Made by a program: the position numbers and the translations under genes. From 2-12-FULL-60-19 sp041483675 (GTDB lineage: Bacteria > Desulfobacterota > Binatia > UBA9968): a DNA stretch of 64,000 bases. This document shows positions 47,893 through 58,153 of this stretch, piece by piece. Position 1 is the first letter of the stretch. The number at the start of each line of letters is the position of its first letter. Location of the stretch: contig JBGPGE010000006.1 in NCBI GenBank assembly GCA_041483675.1, forward strand, positions 15,719 through 79,718, in the 5' to 3' direction. Below the pieces are notes generated by a model that worked only from the letters and a program-made list of their open reading frames with translations, did no database searches and had not been told where the DNA came from.

Positions 47893-48753
47893 ATGCGAAA
47901 GGCTGTTTGGATTCTCCTGGCAGTCTGGCTGTGGGCCGGCTGCAGCACCGGCCCCGCCTTCGTTCTGCAAGAGTTTCAGGATCTGCCGGCGGGACCGGCG
48001 GTGCAGTTTTTTTACCCCACCAGAGGCGGCACGGTGGAGGCCTATCTGGTCAGGCCGCGCGGCCAGGGGCCGTTTCCGCTGCTGGTCCTGCTTCACGGCG
48101 TCAGTTGGGTCGGGGTCGGCGCCAGCCGGATGGCGCCGATCGCCGAGCAGTTCGCCGTCGATCTTTGCTATGCCGGGCTGGCGATCTCGTTGCCGGGGTA
48201 CGGCAGCACCGCGGTCGACGGACACGGCGACCGGGATGCTTTTAGGGCGTTGATCTTGGACGGCGTGGCCAAGGCCACGGAGCTATCGTGGGTCGATTCG
48301 AAACGGATTTTACTCTACGGCTATTCGCTCGGGGCGGTGTTCGGCGCGGCTTCCGTGAGCAAGATGCCGCATTTGCGGGCGGCGGCGCTCCACTCCGGGG
48401 CCTACGATCTCCCGCTGCTCTATCAGGAGACGCAGACCGAGTGGGTCAAGCGATTTCTCAATCGATCTCTAAAACCCGACGGGGGGGAGCAGCCCAGGCT
48501 CTTCTCCATCCTGCCGGAGGTCGCCAATTGGACGGCGCCGACGCTGATCCTGCACGGCACGGACGACACCGTCATTCCCGTCAATCAGGCCGAACTGTTG
48601 AACGAGCGCCTGGAGGCCGTGAAGCTGCCCCACCGTTTCGTAGTTTTTCCCGGCGTCGGCCATCGCCTGCCGGTCGACGGAGTGAGAGACGAGATCCTCT
48701 CCTTTTTCCGCCAACACGTCGGCTCGGCCTGCGCAAAATCTAGCGGCTCTTGA
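47893..48753 (+). CDS. Alpha/beta-hydrolase lipoprotein (dienelactone-hydrolase/prolyl-oligopeptidase-like)
   Basis: A 286-residue serine hydrolase with a lipoprotein signal (VWILLAVWLWAGC; Cys near 17). Seen: PTRGGTVEAYLVRPRGQGPFPLLVLLHG start, nucleophile Ser in LLYGYSLGAVFG (about 140), Asp in HGTDDTVIP (about 223), and His in PGVGHRLPVDG (about 255). It would act at the outer face of a membrane on small esters or lactones. Divergent from phnD, converging with the TPR gene with a 14-base overlap of 3' ends. Confidence 0.87.
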   Translation: MRKAVWILLAVWLWAGCSTGPAFVLQEFQDLPAGPAVQFFYPTRGGTVEAYLVRPRGQGPFPLLVLLHGVSWVGVGASRMAPIAEQFAVDLCYAGLAISLPGYGSTAVDGHGDRDAFRALILDGVAKATELSWVDSKRILLYGYSLGAVFGAASVSKMPHLRAAALHSGAYDLPLLYQETQTEWVKRFLNRSLKPDGGEQPRLFSILPEVANWTAPTLILHGTDDTVIPVNQAELLNERLEAVKLPHRFVVFPGVGHRLPVDGVRDEILSFFRQHVGSACAKSSGS

Positions 48754-49588
48754 TCTCTTCGAGTAGCTGCTGGGCTTCTTTTTTATGGTTCGGGTCGTCG
48801 GAAAACTGGACGGGAAGTTCCAGAGCGCTCTTCAAGGCATCGCGGGCGACCTGCCACTTGCTCAGGCCGATGTAGCTCTTGGCGATTTCGAGACGGTGGC
48901 CAACGACGGTCGGGTTTAAGGCGATGGCCTTTTGAAAATAGTCCACGGATTGCTCGAGCGTCCCTTTGGGGATCGAGCGCCACAGAAAAGTCGAGGCGAG
49001 GACGCGACTCATGCCGCCGACCTCCGCCATGCGCCGGTGCCAGATGCCGTAGACGTGGTAAGCGAAGCCGTTTTGCGGGTCGAGAGCGATCGTCTGCTCC
49101 ACCTCCGCGCGTATCTCTTCGGCGAGGTCGATCTGCGTAGCGGCCGAAGATTGGCCCGCGATTTTTCCCAACGAGGCTGCGACGTAAAAGTGGCCCCAGG
49201 TTCCGTTGGGATCGGCCCTCACCGCCTTGCGCGCGTACTCTTCCGCTATCTGGTACTGCTTGAGTCTCTTCTCCTGCCAGTTGGAATCGGTCTCCGGGAT
49301 CATATCCCCGAATTCGAGATAGACACGAGCCGTCTTGGACAGCGCCTCATGATGCTGCGGGTCCAACTCGAGCACTCTGGACAGGACCTGAAGCGCCTCC
49401 TTGGGCTTGAACGCGGCATAGAGCGCGTCGGCCCGCTGCAACAGGTTGGAGATTTCGGAGCCGTCGTTCTTGCACTTGGGGCAGCCGACTCTCCCCATCT
49501 CGCGCTGAGCCGCCTCCGGCGCGCTCGGGCAAAGCCCGACGCCGAATGAAACGAGAACCGCGGTTAAAATCCAGGCTCGTGTCGTCAT
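48740..49588 (-). CDS. Exported TPR protein
   Basis: A 282-residue exported TPR protein. Signal peptide at about 1-26 (AWILTAVLVSFGVGLCPSAPEAA), then a CPKC motif (VGCPKCKND) that may bind metal or form a disulfide. TPR units follow, including KPKEALQVLSRVLELDPQHHEAL and EQSVDYFQKAIALNPTVVGHRLEIAKSYI. It resembles the RMD1-like family of mitochondrial and bacterial TPR proteins (about 280-300 residues). No specific function can be assigned. Confidence 0.75.
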   Translation of the reverse strand: MTTRAWILTAVLVSFGVGLCPSAPEAAQREMGRVGCPKCKNDGSEISNLLQRADALYAAFKPKEALQVLSRVLELDPQHHEALSKTARVYLEFGDMIPETDSNWQEKRLKQYQIAEEYARKAVRADPNGTWGHFYVAASLGKIAGQSSAATQIDLAEEIRAEVEQTIALDPQNGFAYHVYGIWHRRMAEVGGMSRVLASTFLWRSIPKGTLEQSVDYFQKAIALNPTVVGHRLEIAKSYIGLSKWQVARDALKSALELPVQFSDDPNHKKEAQQLLEEIKSR

Positions 49589-49591
49589 AAT

Positions 49592-50032
49592 CTACCGCAC
49601 AGAGGTGGCTTTGCCGTTTTCTCCGATCGCGACATATACCACTTCCGCTTCCGTCACGCGAACTCGATTCCCCGGCGCGCTAAAACGCTCGGCCTCGACT
49701 TCGACCCGGATTGTAATAGAAGTCTTCCCCTCGCGGATCACCGTCGCGTAAAAGCTCACCACGTCGCCGACGTAGACCGGCGCGATGAACGCAACTTCGT
49801 GCATCGCCTTGGTGACGAAGTCGCGCGGCGCGTGCGCTCTGGCAGCCACCGAGCCGGCCAGGTCGATGTGGCTCAGAATGATGCCGCCGAAGATCGTCCC
49901 GCGCGCATTGGTGTCTTTCGGAAGCATCGTCACTTTGAGCGCGGGCTCTCGCATCGTCATGGGTTCCAGGTCTCGGCTGATAGATTTTTGCGGCGCCTCA
50001 GAGATAGGCGAGCCAGCGGGCGTACTTTGCAT
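49592..50032 (-). CDS. Acyl-CoA thioesterase, hotdog fold (YciA/BFIT type)
   Basis: A cytoplasmic acyl-CoA hydrolase. Seen: PKDTNARGTIFGGIILSHIDLAGSVAARAHA, where N and the catalytic Asp (SHIDLAG) lie as in YciA, then EVAFIAPVYVGDVVSFYATVIREGKTSITI. The ATG at 50032 overlaps the ilvE coding end by 35 bases and has AAGGGG ahead; the next ATG at 49960 lacks a good ribosome site, so the longer form (146 residues) is kept, but the N-terminal 24 residues look dispensable. Confidence 0.85.
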   Translation of the reverse strand: MQSTPAGSPISEAPQKSISRDLEPMTMREPALKVTMLPKDTNARGTIFGGIILSHIDLAGSVAARAHAPRDFVTKAMHEVAFIAPVYVGDVVSFYATVIREGKTSITIRVEVEAERFSAPGNRVRVTEAEVVYVAIGENGKATSVR

Positions 50033-50915
50033 CTTTCCCCTTGATGATGTTGAAAAATGTCTGCTGCAGATCCAAAGTCACCGGCCCCGGGCAGCGTTCG
50101 CCGATCTTGCGGTTGTCCACTTCGCGGATCGGCGTCACCTCAGCCGCGGTGCCGGTGAAAAACGCCTCGTCGGCGGTGTAAAGCTCGTCGCGGGTGAAGC
50201 GCTCTTCGGTTACCTGATAGCCCTTGTCACGCGCCACCGTCAGCAGCGAGTCGCGGGTGATGCCGGGCAAAATGGAGGTGAACGGCGTGGTCTTCACGCG
50301 CCGGTCGCGGACCATGAAGATATTTTCGCCGCTCGCCTCGGCCACGTAGCCTTCCGTATCCAGCATGATCGCTTCGTCGTAACCCGCCTTTTTCACTTCG
50401 GTTTTGGCCAGCACGGAGTTGATGTAATTCCCCGAGACTTTGCTCTTGGTCATCATCACGTTCACATGGTGGCGCGTGTAGGACGAGACCTTGGCTCGAA
50501 TGCCGTTTTTGATTCCTTCGTCGCCCAGATAGGCGCCCCACGACCACGCCGCGATCGCAAGGTGGACCGGATTATCGGGCGCGTAGAGTCCCATCTCTCC
50601 GAGTCCGAGGAAGGCGAGCGGCCGGATATAACATTCCTTCAGGCCGTTGGCCCTGACCACATCCATGATGGCGCTCTTGACGCGGTCGAAAGGGTAAGGA
50701 AGCGGAAAGCCTAATATCTTCCCGGAATCGAACAGCCGCCGGACGTGCTCATCCAAACGAAAAACGGCGGACCGCCCGTCGTCGAGAGCATAACAGCGGA
50801 TCCCTTCGAAATAGCCGGTGCCGTAATGGAGCGCGTGGGTTAAGACATGCACCTGGGCCTTGTCCCAATCCACCATCTCGCCGTCCAACCAGATCTTTTT
50901 TCCTTGTAGTGCCAT
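49998..50915 (-). CDS. ilvE: Branched-chain amino acid aminotransferase
   Basis: PLP enzyme of class IV that transfers amino groups to branched-chain 2-oxo acids in Val/Leu/Ile synthesis. Seen: GKKIWLDGEMVDWDKAQVHVLTHALHYGTG, YEGIRCY-type segment (FEGIRCYALDDG), KVSGNYINSVLAKTE holding the substrate pocket, and the PLP-phosphate loop GTAAEVTPIREVDN. Length 305, normal. Start at ATG 50915. Upstream gene of the ilvE-thioesterase pair. Confidence 0.94.
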   Translation of the reverse strand: MALQGKKIWLDGEMVDWDKAQVHVLTHALHYGTGYFEGIRCYALDDGRSAVFRLDEHVRRLFDSGKILGFPLPYPFDRVKSAIMDVVRANGLKECYIRPLAFLGLGEMGLYAPDNPVHLAIAAWSWGAYLGDEGIKNGIRAKVSSYTRHHVNVMMTKSKVSGNYINSVLAKTEVKKAGYDEAIMLDTEGYVAEASGENIFMVRDRRVKTTPFTSILPGITRDSLLTVARDKGYQVTEERFTRDELYTADEAFFTGTAAEVTPIREVDNRKIGERCPGPVTLDLQQTFFNIIKGKDAKYARWLAYL

Positions 50916-50994
50916 CGTCTATCCCAATAAAATCGGCAGTTTTTAGAATTGAAGTATTGTATGTTTCTTGCAAGCCTCTATCAAGGGCCGGGCC

Positions 50995-51026
50995 AAAAAA
51001 AGGCCACCACGCTCTCCGTGGTGGCC
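50995..51026 (-). terminator. Rho-independent terminator of the HU gene
   Basis: On the minus strand GGCCACCACG-GAGAG-CGTGGTGGCC is followed by seven T. Ten perfect GC-rich pairs and a five-base loop; begins 21 bases after the HU stop. Confidence 0.92.
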
Positions 51027-51047
51027 CTGGCCGAATAATCGCGCAAC

Positions 51048-51317
51048 TTATAGTGATTTTTTCAGATCGGGAGCGGGCCGGAAACCCACGGTCCGGCTCG
51101 CTTTGATCGCGATCTCCGCGCCGGTCTGGGGATCTCGCCCCTTTCTCGCCTTGCGCGAGCGCACCGTAAAGGTGCCGAAGCCCGGCACCTGGAAGCGCTT
51201 GTCTTTTCTGATCGCCCGCGCGAGATGGTCAAAGGTCGCGTCCACCACATCCCCCGCCGCCGTCTTGTTCAATTTTAGTGTTTTGGCCACCGCCTCGATA
51301 AGTTCCGCCTTGGTCAT
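51048..51317 (-). CDS. hup: HU/IHF-family nucleoid protein
   Basis: An 89-residue DNA-bending protein. Seen: MTKAELIEAVAKTLKLNKT, VPGFGTFTVRSRKARKGRDPQTG (the beta-arm region, with GRNPxTG here GRDPQTG), and IKASRTVGFRPAPDLK. The frame extends 66 bases further upstream, but the ATG at 51317 follows GGAGGGGGAAGG and gives the exact HU start. It has its own promoter (51407-51435) and terminator (50995-51026). Confidence 0.93.
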   Translation of the reverse strand: MTKAELIEAVAKTLKLNKTAAGDVVDATFDHLARAIRKDKRFQVPGFGTFTVRSRKARKGRDPQTGAEIAIKASRTVGFRPAPDLKKSL

Positions 51318-51406
51318 AACCCTTCCCCCTCCGTCCAGTGATCGATTGCTAGTCGCTTGCTGTCGTTGCAGCTCCGCTTTCACACGTTGATTGGAAGCAG
51401 GACTGC

Positions 51407-51435
51407 ATAATTCCGAATTAACAAGAAAATGTCAA
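51407..51435 (-). promoter_or_regulatory. Promoter of the HU gene
   Basis: On the minus strand, -35 TTGACA (51430-51435), 17-base spacer, -10 AATTAT (51407-51412), in a clearly AT-rich region with an A-tract upstream (T-run on the minus strand), which resembles an UP element. Predicted leader about 80-85 bases. Confidence 0.7.
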
Positions 51436-51475
51436 CAAAAAAAATAAAAAACTTTTTGCGTTCGACTTTCAGCTC

Positions 51476-52408
51476 TCAGATGCCGGCGATTTTCTCGTAA
51501 AGCAGGCCGTAACGGATTCCCTGGTCGCTCACGGTCACGCTCTCCATGCCGAAGAGTGTCATGATTCGTTGAATGAGCAGCGCGCCCGCTAAAATTACGT
51601 CCGCCCGCTTCGGCTCGAGGCCGGCGATCTGTTTGCGCTCGGCAATCGTTTTCGTTCGATAGATCTCGACTTGCCGCTCGACTTCCGAAAGAGGGAGTAG
51701 GCTGCCGTGAACTTCGCTGTGCGAATAGGTTTTCAATCCTTTCATGACGGCGGCGAGCGTGGTGAACGTTCCGGCGATGCCGACCATGACGTCGAAAGGG
51801 CCGGTGCGTCCCCACTCACGAAGCAAGGCGCGAATTTCCGGATCGATCGCCGCCGCCATCCGGTCGCACTCCCCGGGTCGAACCGGATCGGAGTGGAAAA
51901 AGCGCTCCGTCAATCTGACCGAGCCCAGGTTAAGACTCGCCGAGCGGTGGAGAGCGCCCGCCTTGGCCCAGATGAACTCCGTGCTCCCTCCGCCCACGTC
52001 CGCCACGAGCACGTCCGCGGCGTTCAGCCGCAGTCCGCGAGCCACCGCAAGATACGAGTAGCGCGCCTCATCTTCGCCGGACAACACGCGCAGATCCAAA
52101 CCCAACTCGCGCTTGAGCCGCTGGATAAACGCCGGGCCGTTCCGCGCGTCGCGCAGCGCGCTGGTGCCGGCGGCGACGACTTCATCGACGCCCAAATCCT
52201 TACACTCACGGAGATAATCCTTCAGCGTGGCGAAGCTCCGCTCTTCGCCGGCCAGAGAAATCGCGCGGGTTTTATCCACGCCCTCGCCGAGGCGCGCGAT
52301 CTCCGCCCGGTCGGTAAGAACGCTGAACGAGCCGTCTTCGTTCAGTTCGGCGACGAGCAGAAGGATCGTGTTGGTGCCGAGATCGATGGCAGCGAAGCGG
52401 GTGCTCAT
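51476..52408 (-). CDS. ppx: Ppx/GppA phosphatase family protein
   Basis: A 310-residue exopolyphosphatase or pppGpp phosphatase, short form without the C-terminal HD-like domain. ASKHA fold motifs: AIDLGTNTILLLVAEL (phosphate 1), LVADVGGGSTEFIWA (phosphate 2), and VGIAGTFTTLAAV (adenosine-like). Catalytic Glu is expected at LSGEDEARYSYLA. It would degrade polyphosphate or ppp(p)Gpp in the cytoplasm. Located between HU and trmFO, with a repeat cluster upstream. Confidence 0.9.
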   Translation of the reverse strand: MSTRFAAIDLGTNTILLLVAELNEDGSFSVLTDRAEIARLGEGVDKTRAISLAGEERSFATLKDYLRECKDLGVDEVVAAGTSALRDARNGPAFIQRLKRELGLDLRVLSGEDEARYSYLAVARGLRLNAADVLVADVGGGSTEFIWAKAGALHRSASLNLGSVRLTERFFHSDPVRPGECDRMAAAIDPEIRALLREWGRTGPFDVMVGIAGTFTTLAAVMKGLKTYSHSEVHGSLLPLSEVERQVEIYRTKTIAERKQIAGLEPKRADVILAGALLIQRIMTLFGMESVTVSDQGIRYGLLYEKIAGI

Positions 52409-52449
52409 TGTGAAAGCTGGTGAGTTTCTGGTTTCAGGTTTCTGGAGTC

Positions 52450-52596
52450 GTCATTCCGGCCAAGTCAGCCCGAGGCTGACGCGAGCCGGAATCCAGGAAT
52501 TGAGGTAGGGCCGGTTCGCGAACCGCCCCTACTGGATTCCCGCTTTCGCGGGAATGACGGAAAGGATATGACTTCCCGCTTCCGCGGGAATGACGG
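52450..52596. repeat. Repeat cluster: composite unit, family B and two family A copies
   Basis: Order: composite GTCATTCCGGC...GCCGGAATCCAGG (52450-52497), family B palindrome (52505-52532), family A (52532-52560), family A (52571-52596). The first unit nearly equals 28950-28997. The two family A copies are the coding sequence for the last residues of TrmFO. Confidence 0.8.
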
Positions 52597-53917
52597 ATAA
52601 GACGCCTGGCCGTTCGCCAAGCGTTTTGATCCATTCGTCCATGTCCCGGAGCGCGCGCTCCACCATCAACTGTTTTTTCTCCTTCTTGGGAACCGCAGGG
52701 TCGAGCGGCGGCAGGAGGCCGAAGTTGACGTTCATCGGCTGAAAATCCTTGCGCGCGGGGTCGCAAATGTGGGCCAGCAGCGAGCCCAGAGCCGTGGTCG
52801 GCGGTGGGGTGACCGGCGTGCGCCCTTGCAGCAGTCTGGACGCGTTGATCCCGGCGAGCAAGCCTGAGGCCGCGGATTCGATGTAACCCTCGACGCCGGT
52901 AATCTGCCCGGCGAAAAAGAGATCGGCGCGGCCGCGCCACTGAAGCGTCGGCAAGAGATGGCGCGGCGCGTTGATGAAAGTATTGCGGTGGAGGCTGCCG
53001 AAGCGGGCGAACTCGGCGCGTTCCAGTCCCGGAATCGTCGAGAAGACCCGCTTTTGTTCGGGATAGGTCATCTTGGTCTGGAAGCCGACTATGTTGTAGA
53101 GCGTCCGCTCCCGATTTTCCTGGCGGAGCTGCATCACCGCATGGGGCCTTTTGCCCGTGCGCGGATCGGTCAAGCCGGTCGGGCGCATCGGACCGAACGC
53201 CAGGGTGTCCCGCCCGCGCCGCGCCAGCTCTTCGACCGGCATGCAGCCTTCGAAATAGACAAACTGCTCGAAACTCTTCGCCGGAACTTTCTCGGCGGCA
53301 CAGATGGCGGCGACCAGGCTCTCATACTGCTCGCGCGTGAGCGGCAGGTTGAGATAGTCGTCGCCGCCGTGTTGATAGCGCGAGGCGCGAAAGGCAATGC
53401 TCATGTCGATCGAGTCGGCGGTCACGATCGGAGAAATGGCGTCGTAGTAGTAGAGATGCTCGGCGCCCAGTAGCGAAGCCAGAGCGCGGGAGAGCGGCGC
53501 CGAGGTCAAAGGGCCGGAGGCGACGATCGCCGTGCCGCTGGGAATCTCTTCGGCTTCTTTGCGGTTCACCCGCACGGAGGGAAGCGCATGAACGGCGCGC
53601 GTCACCTCCTCGGCGAAGCGCTCGCGATCCACCGCCAGGGCGCTCCCCGCCGGCACCGAACAGGCGTCGGCCACGCGGATGATGAGCGAGTTTAAGCGGC
53701 GCATCTCCTCTTTGAGAAGGCCGGCCGCATTGGCGAGAGAGTTGGAGCGCAGAGAGTTGCTGCAGACGAGTTCGGCCAGGTGAGAAGTGGTGTGCGCCTC
53801 GGTCGGCCGGCTAGGGCGCATCTCGTAGAGCTCGACCTCCACGCCACGCTGCGCCAGTTGCCAGGCCGCCTCGGCGCCGGCAAGTCCGCCACCGATGATG
53901 CGAACGATGGGGATCAT
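52529..53917 (-). CDS. trmFO: Methylenetetrahydrofolate-tRNA (uracil-54-C5) methyltransferase TrmFO
   Basis: FAD/folate enzyme that makes T54 in tRNA. Seen: FAD site IIGGGLAGAEAAWQLAQRGV, LYEMRP, the catalytic-loop CSNSLRSNSLANAAGLLKEEMRRL, YYDAISPIVTADSIDM, and FAGQITGVEGYIESAASGLLAG. Core about 440 residues as usual. Odd: the last about 20 residues (VLSVIPAEAGSHI, LSVIPAKAGIQ) are the direct translation of two family A repeats, so the original stop has been lost to a repeat insertion. Follows topA and dprA, a common order. Confidence 0.94.
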   Translation of the reverse strand: MIPIVRIIGGGLAGAEAAWQLAQRGVEVELYEMRPSRPTEAHTTSHLAELVCSNSLRSNSLANAAGLLKEEMRRLNSLIIRVADACSVPAGSALAVDRERFAEEVTRAVHALPSVRVNRKEAEEIPSGTAIVASGPLTSAPLSRALASLLGAEHLYYYDAISPIVTADSIDMSIAFRASRYQHGGDDYLNLPLTREQYESLVAAICAAEKVPAKSFEQFVYFEGCMPVEELARRGRDTLAFGPMRPTGLTDPRTGKRPHAVMQLRQENRERTLYNIVGFQTKMTYPEQKRVFSTIPGLERAEFARFGSLHRNTFINAPRHLLPTLQWRGRADLFFAGQITGVEGYIESAASGLLAGINASRLLQGRTPVTPPPTTALGSLLAHICDPARKDFQPMNVNFGLLPPLDPAVPKKEKKQLMVERALRDMDEWIKTLGERPGVLSVIPAEAGSHILSVIPAKAGIQ

Positions 53918-53999
53918 GGGAAAACGAATTCAGAATACAGAAGTCAGAATTCAGAATAGAGAATCAAAGCGGGGAGGAAAGGCTTCTGACTTCCGGCTT

Positions 54000-56318
<2,319 letters not shown>

Positions 56319-56333
56319 AATTTCAATCTCAGC

Positions 56334-57485
56334 TTAAAGCGCGGCGCGGAATCTTTTTCCTGGAAGCTGCTTGAGCACTCCCCTGATCTCCAGGTCGAGC
56401 AGCACCTCCGATACCTTGGCCGGCGAAAGCCCGCTGCTTTCGATGACCTCGTCGATCTGCACCGGCCCGGAGAGAACCATCTCAAAAACTTTCCGCGCCT
56501 CCGCGCTCACGTTCGCCGGCAAAACAGGCTGGAGCGGCTCCTGCCGGACGGTCGCGCGGCCCGCGAGCTGCGGCGCGATCTCTTCGATGATGTCTTCCAC
56601 CCGCTCCACCAGCTTGGCGCCCTGGCGGATGAGCCGATGCGTGCCGCGGCTGCGGCTCGCGCCCGCCTCCCCTGGAACCGCGAAGACCTCGCGTCCCTGC
56701 TCCAACGCCAGCGCCGCCGTGATAAGCGAGCCGCTTTTTTCCGTCGCTTCGACCACTACCACGCCGAGCGCGAGCCCGCTGATCAGCCGGTTGCGCGCGG
56801 GAAAGTTAAACGAAATCGGCGGCGTCCCCATCGGCAGTTCCGAAACGACGGCGCCCTGCTCGCGGATTCGGTGATATAGCCTCTCGTGCTCCGGCGGATA
56901 GACCACATCGACCGCCGAGCCCAAGACCGCAATCGTTCTCCCGCCTGCACCCAGCGCGGCCTCATGGGCCGCTCCATCGATGCCGCGCGCCATGCCGCTC
57001 ACTACCGTGAAGCCCAACGAGGCCAGGCCGCTACAAAGTTCCTGCGTGATCCGCAAGCCGTACTCGCTGGCGCTGCGCGATCCGACCACGGCGATAATTT
57101 TTTCATCCTCGCCGTCAACCTCTCCGCGCGCGTACAAAAACGGCGGCGGATCGGTAATCGCCCTGAGCCGCGCCGGATAACTCGGCGAGGCGTAGGGAAC
57201 GATCGACGCGCCCGCCGCTGCGATCTTGCCCAATTCCTCTCGCACATCGTCCCAGCCTGCGAAACTCCTGAGACCGTCGATCGCGGGGCGTTCCAAGCCC
57301 GGCACCGCGCGCAACTCCGCTTCGGAGGCCGACAGCGCCCGCGTCGGATCGGCGAAATAGTCGGCCAGCTTCTTGAAGCTCGCTGAGCCCAACCCCGGCA
57401 CACGCCCGAGCGCGAGCCACGGCTCAACGTCGCTTTGCGGTGTCGTCCGCAAAGACGACGCGCTATGGCGTGCCGGTTCAGTCAT
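56334..57485 (-). CDS. dprA: DNA-processing protein DprA (Smf)
   Basis: Loads RecA on incoming single-stranded DNA in transformation. Seen: a helical N-terminal region with a HhH-like segment (LGRVPGLGSASFKKLADYF), the Rossmann core VGSRSASEYGLRITQELCSGLASLGFTVVSGMARGIDGAAH, GGRTIAVLGSAVDVVYPPEH, VFAVPGEAGASRSRGTHRLIRQGA, and a C-terminal winged helix (about 320-383) as in DprA_WH. The frame reaches 57878, but the ATG at 57485 after GGAGAG gives the normal 383 residues and avoids overlapping ogt. Confidence 0.94.
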   Translation of the reverse strand: MTEPARHSASSLRTTPQSDVEPWLALGRVPGLGSASFKKLADYFADPTRALSASEAELRAVPGLERPAIDGLRSFAGWDDVREELGKIAAAGASIVPYASPSYPARLRAITDPPPFLYARGEVDGEDEKIIAVVGSRSASEYGLRITQELCSGLASLGFTVVSGMARGIDGAAHEAALGAGGRTIAVLGSAVDVVYPPEHERLYHRIREQGAVVSELPMGTPPISFNFPARNRLISGLALGVVVVEATEKSGSLITAALALEQGREVFAVPGEAGASRSRGTHRLIRQGAKLVERVEDIIEEIAPQLAGRATVRQEPLQPVLPANVSAEARKVFEMVLSGPVQIDEVIESSGLSPAKVSEVLLDLEIRGVLKQLPGKRFRAAL

Positions 57486-57630
57486 CGGCTCTCCAGTCGA
57501 TTCAACAGCAATCTCACAACCGCAGTCCCCGGGCGGAGAAAAATAGTCGTATAATAATAGTCGAAAATGGCCATAACTTCCAGGGAGCGCTCGCAGGGAG
57601 CAAAACCGACAAGTTTCACCGCGAGGAAAT

Positions 57631-57661
57631 GTATCTAATAGATACGACGGGAAGATGTCAA
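57631..57661 (-). promoter_or_regulatory. Candidate promoter of dprA-topA-trmFO with overlapping palindrome
   Basis: On the minus strand TTGACA (57656-57661), then an 18-base spacer and TAGATA within the perfect palindrome GTATCTA-T-TAGATAC (57631-57645). A palindrome over the -10 box is a natural repressor site. A second AT-rich TATTATTATAC lies at about 57550. Confidence 0.5.
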
Positions 57662-57694
57662 GCTTGAAGCGCCGCCGCCGCGATGCGAACCGGC

Positions 57695-58153
57695 CTATCT
57701 CTGTTGCTCCAGCGCGAGCAGCCTCTTCTTCCATCCGGGACCCAAGGCAAAGCCGCCGATGGCGCCGTCGCTCCGCACGACGCGATGACAGGGAATAATT
57801 ATAGGGATGGGGTTTCGCGCCAGCGCGTTGCCCACGGCGCGCGACGCGTCGGGCTTTCGGAGCTTGCGCGCGATCCATTGGTAGCTTCTCACCTCGCCGT
57901 ACGGAATCCGCGCCGTGATCTTAAGCACGGCGCGAGTGAAAGGTGTAAGGCTCTCCAAATCGCACCGCGCGGCGAATCTTTTCAACCGCCCGGAGAAATA
58001 GGCCTCCAGCTCTTTCCGTGCAATCTCGTCCCAACGTTTTCGTCCTGAGCCGTTCGCTCCAAAGCGTGCCGGCTTGGCGCCGCGATCTTTCTTCCCGAGC
58101 CTGACCGCGCTCACGCCTGTTTCCGTTGCCTCGACAACCAGCTTCGGTTTCAT
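57695..58153 (-). CDS. ogt: Methylated-DNA-[protein]-cysteine S-methyltransferase
   Basis: Suicide repair protein that removes methyl from O6-methylguanine; 152 residues with N-terminal domain reduced. Seen: FTRAVLKITARIPYGEVRSYQWIARKLRKPDASRAVGNALARNPIPIIIPCHRVVRSDGAIGGFALG broken down as PYGEVRSYQWIA (helix-turn-helix), RAVGNALARNP (recognition helix), and the acceptor Cys in IPCHRVV. Its start overlaps the der stop by four bases. Confidence 0.93.
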   Translation of the reverse strand: MKPKLVVEATETGVSAVRLGKKDRGAKPARFGANGSGRKRWDEIARKELEAYFSGRLKRFAARCDLESLTPFTRAVLKITARIPYGEVRSYQWIARKLRKPDASRAVGNALARNPIPIIIPCHRVVRSDGAIGGFALGPGWKKRLLALEQQR

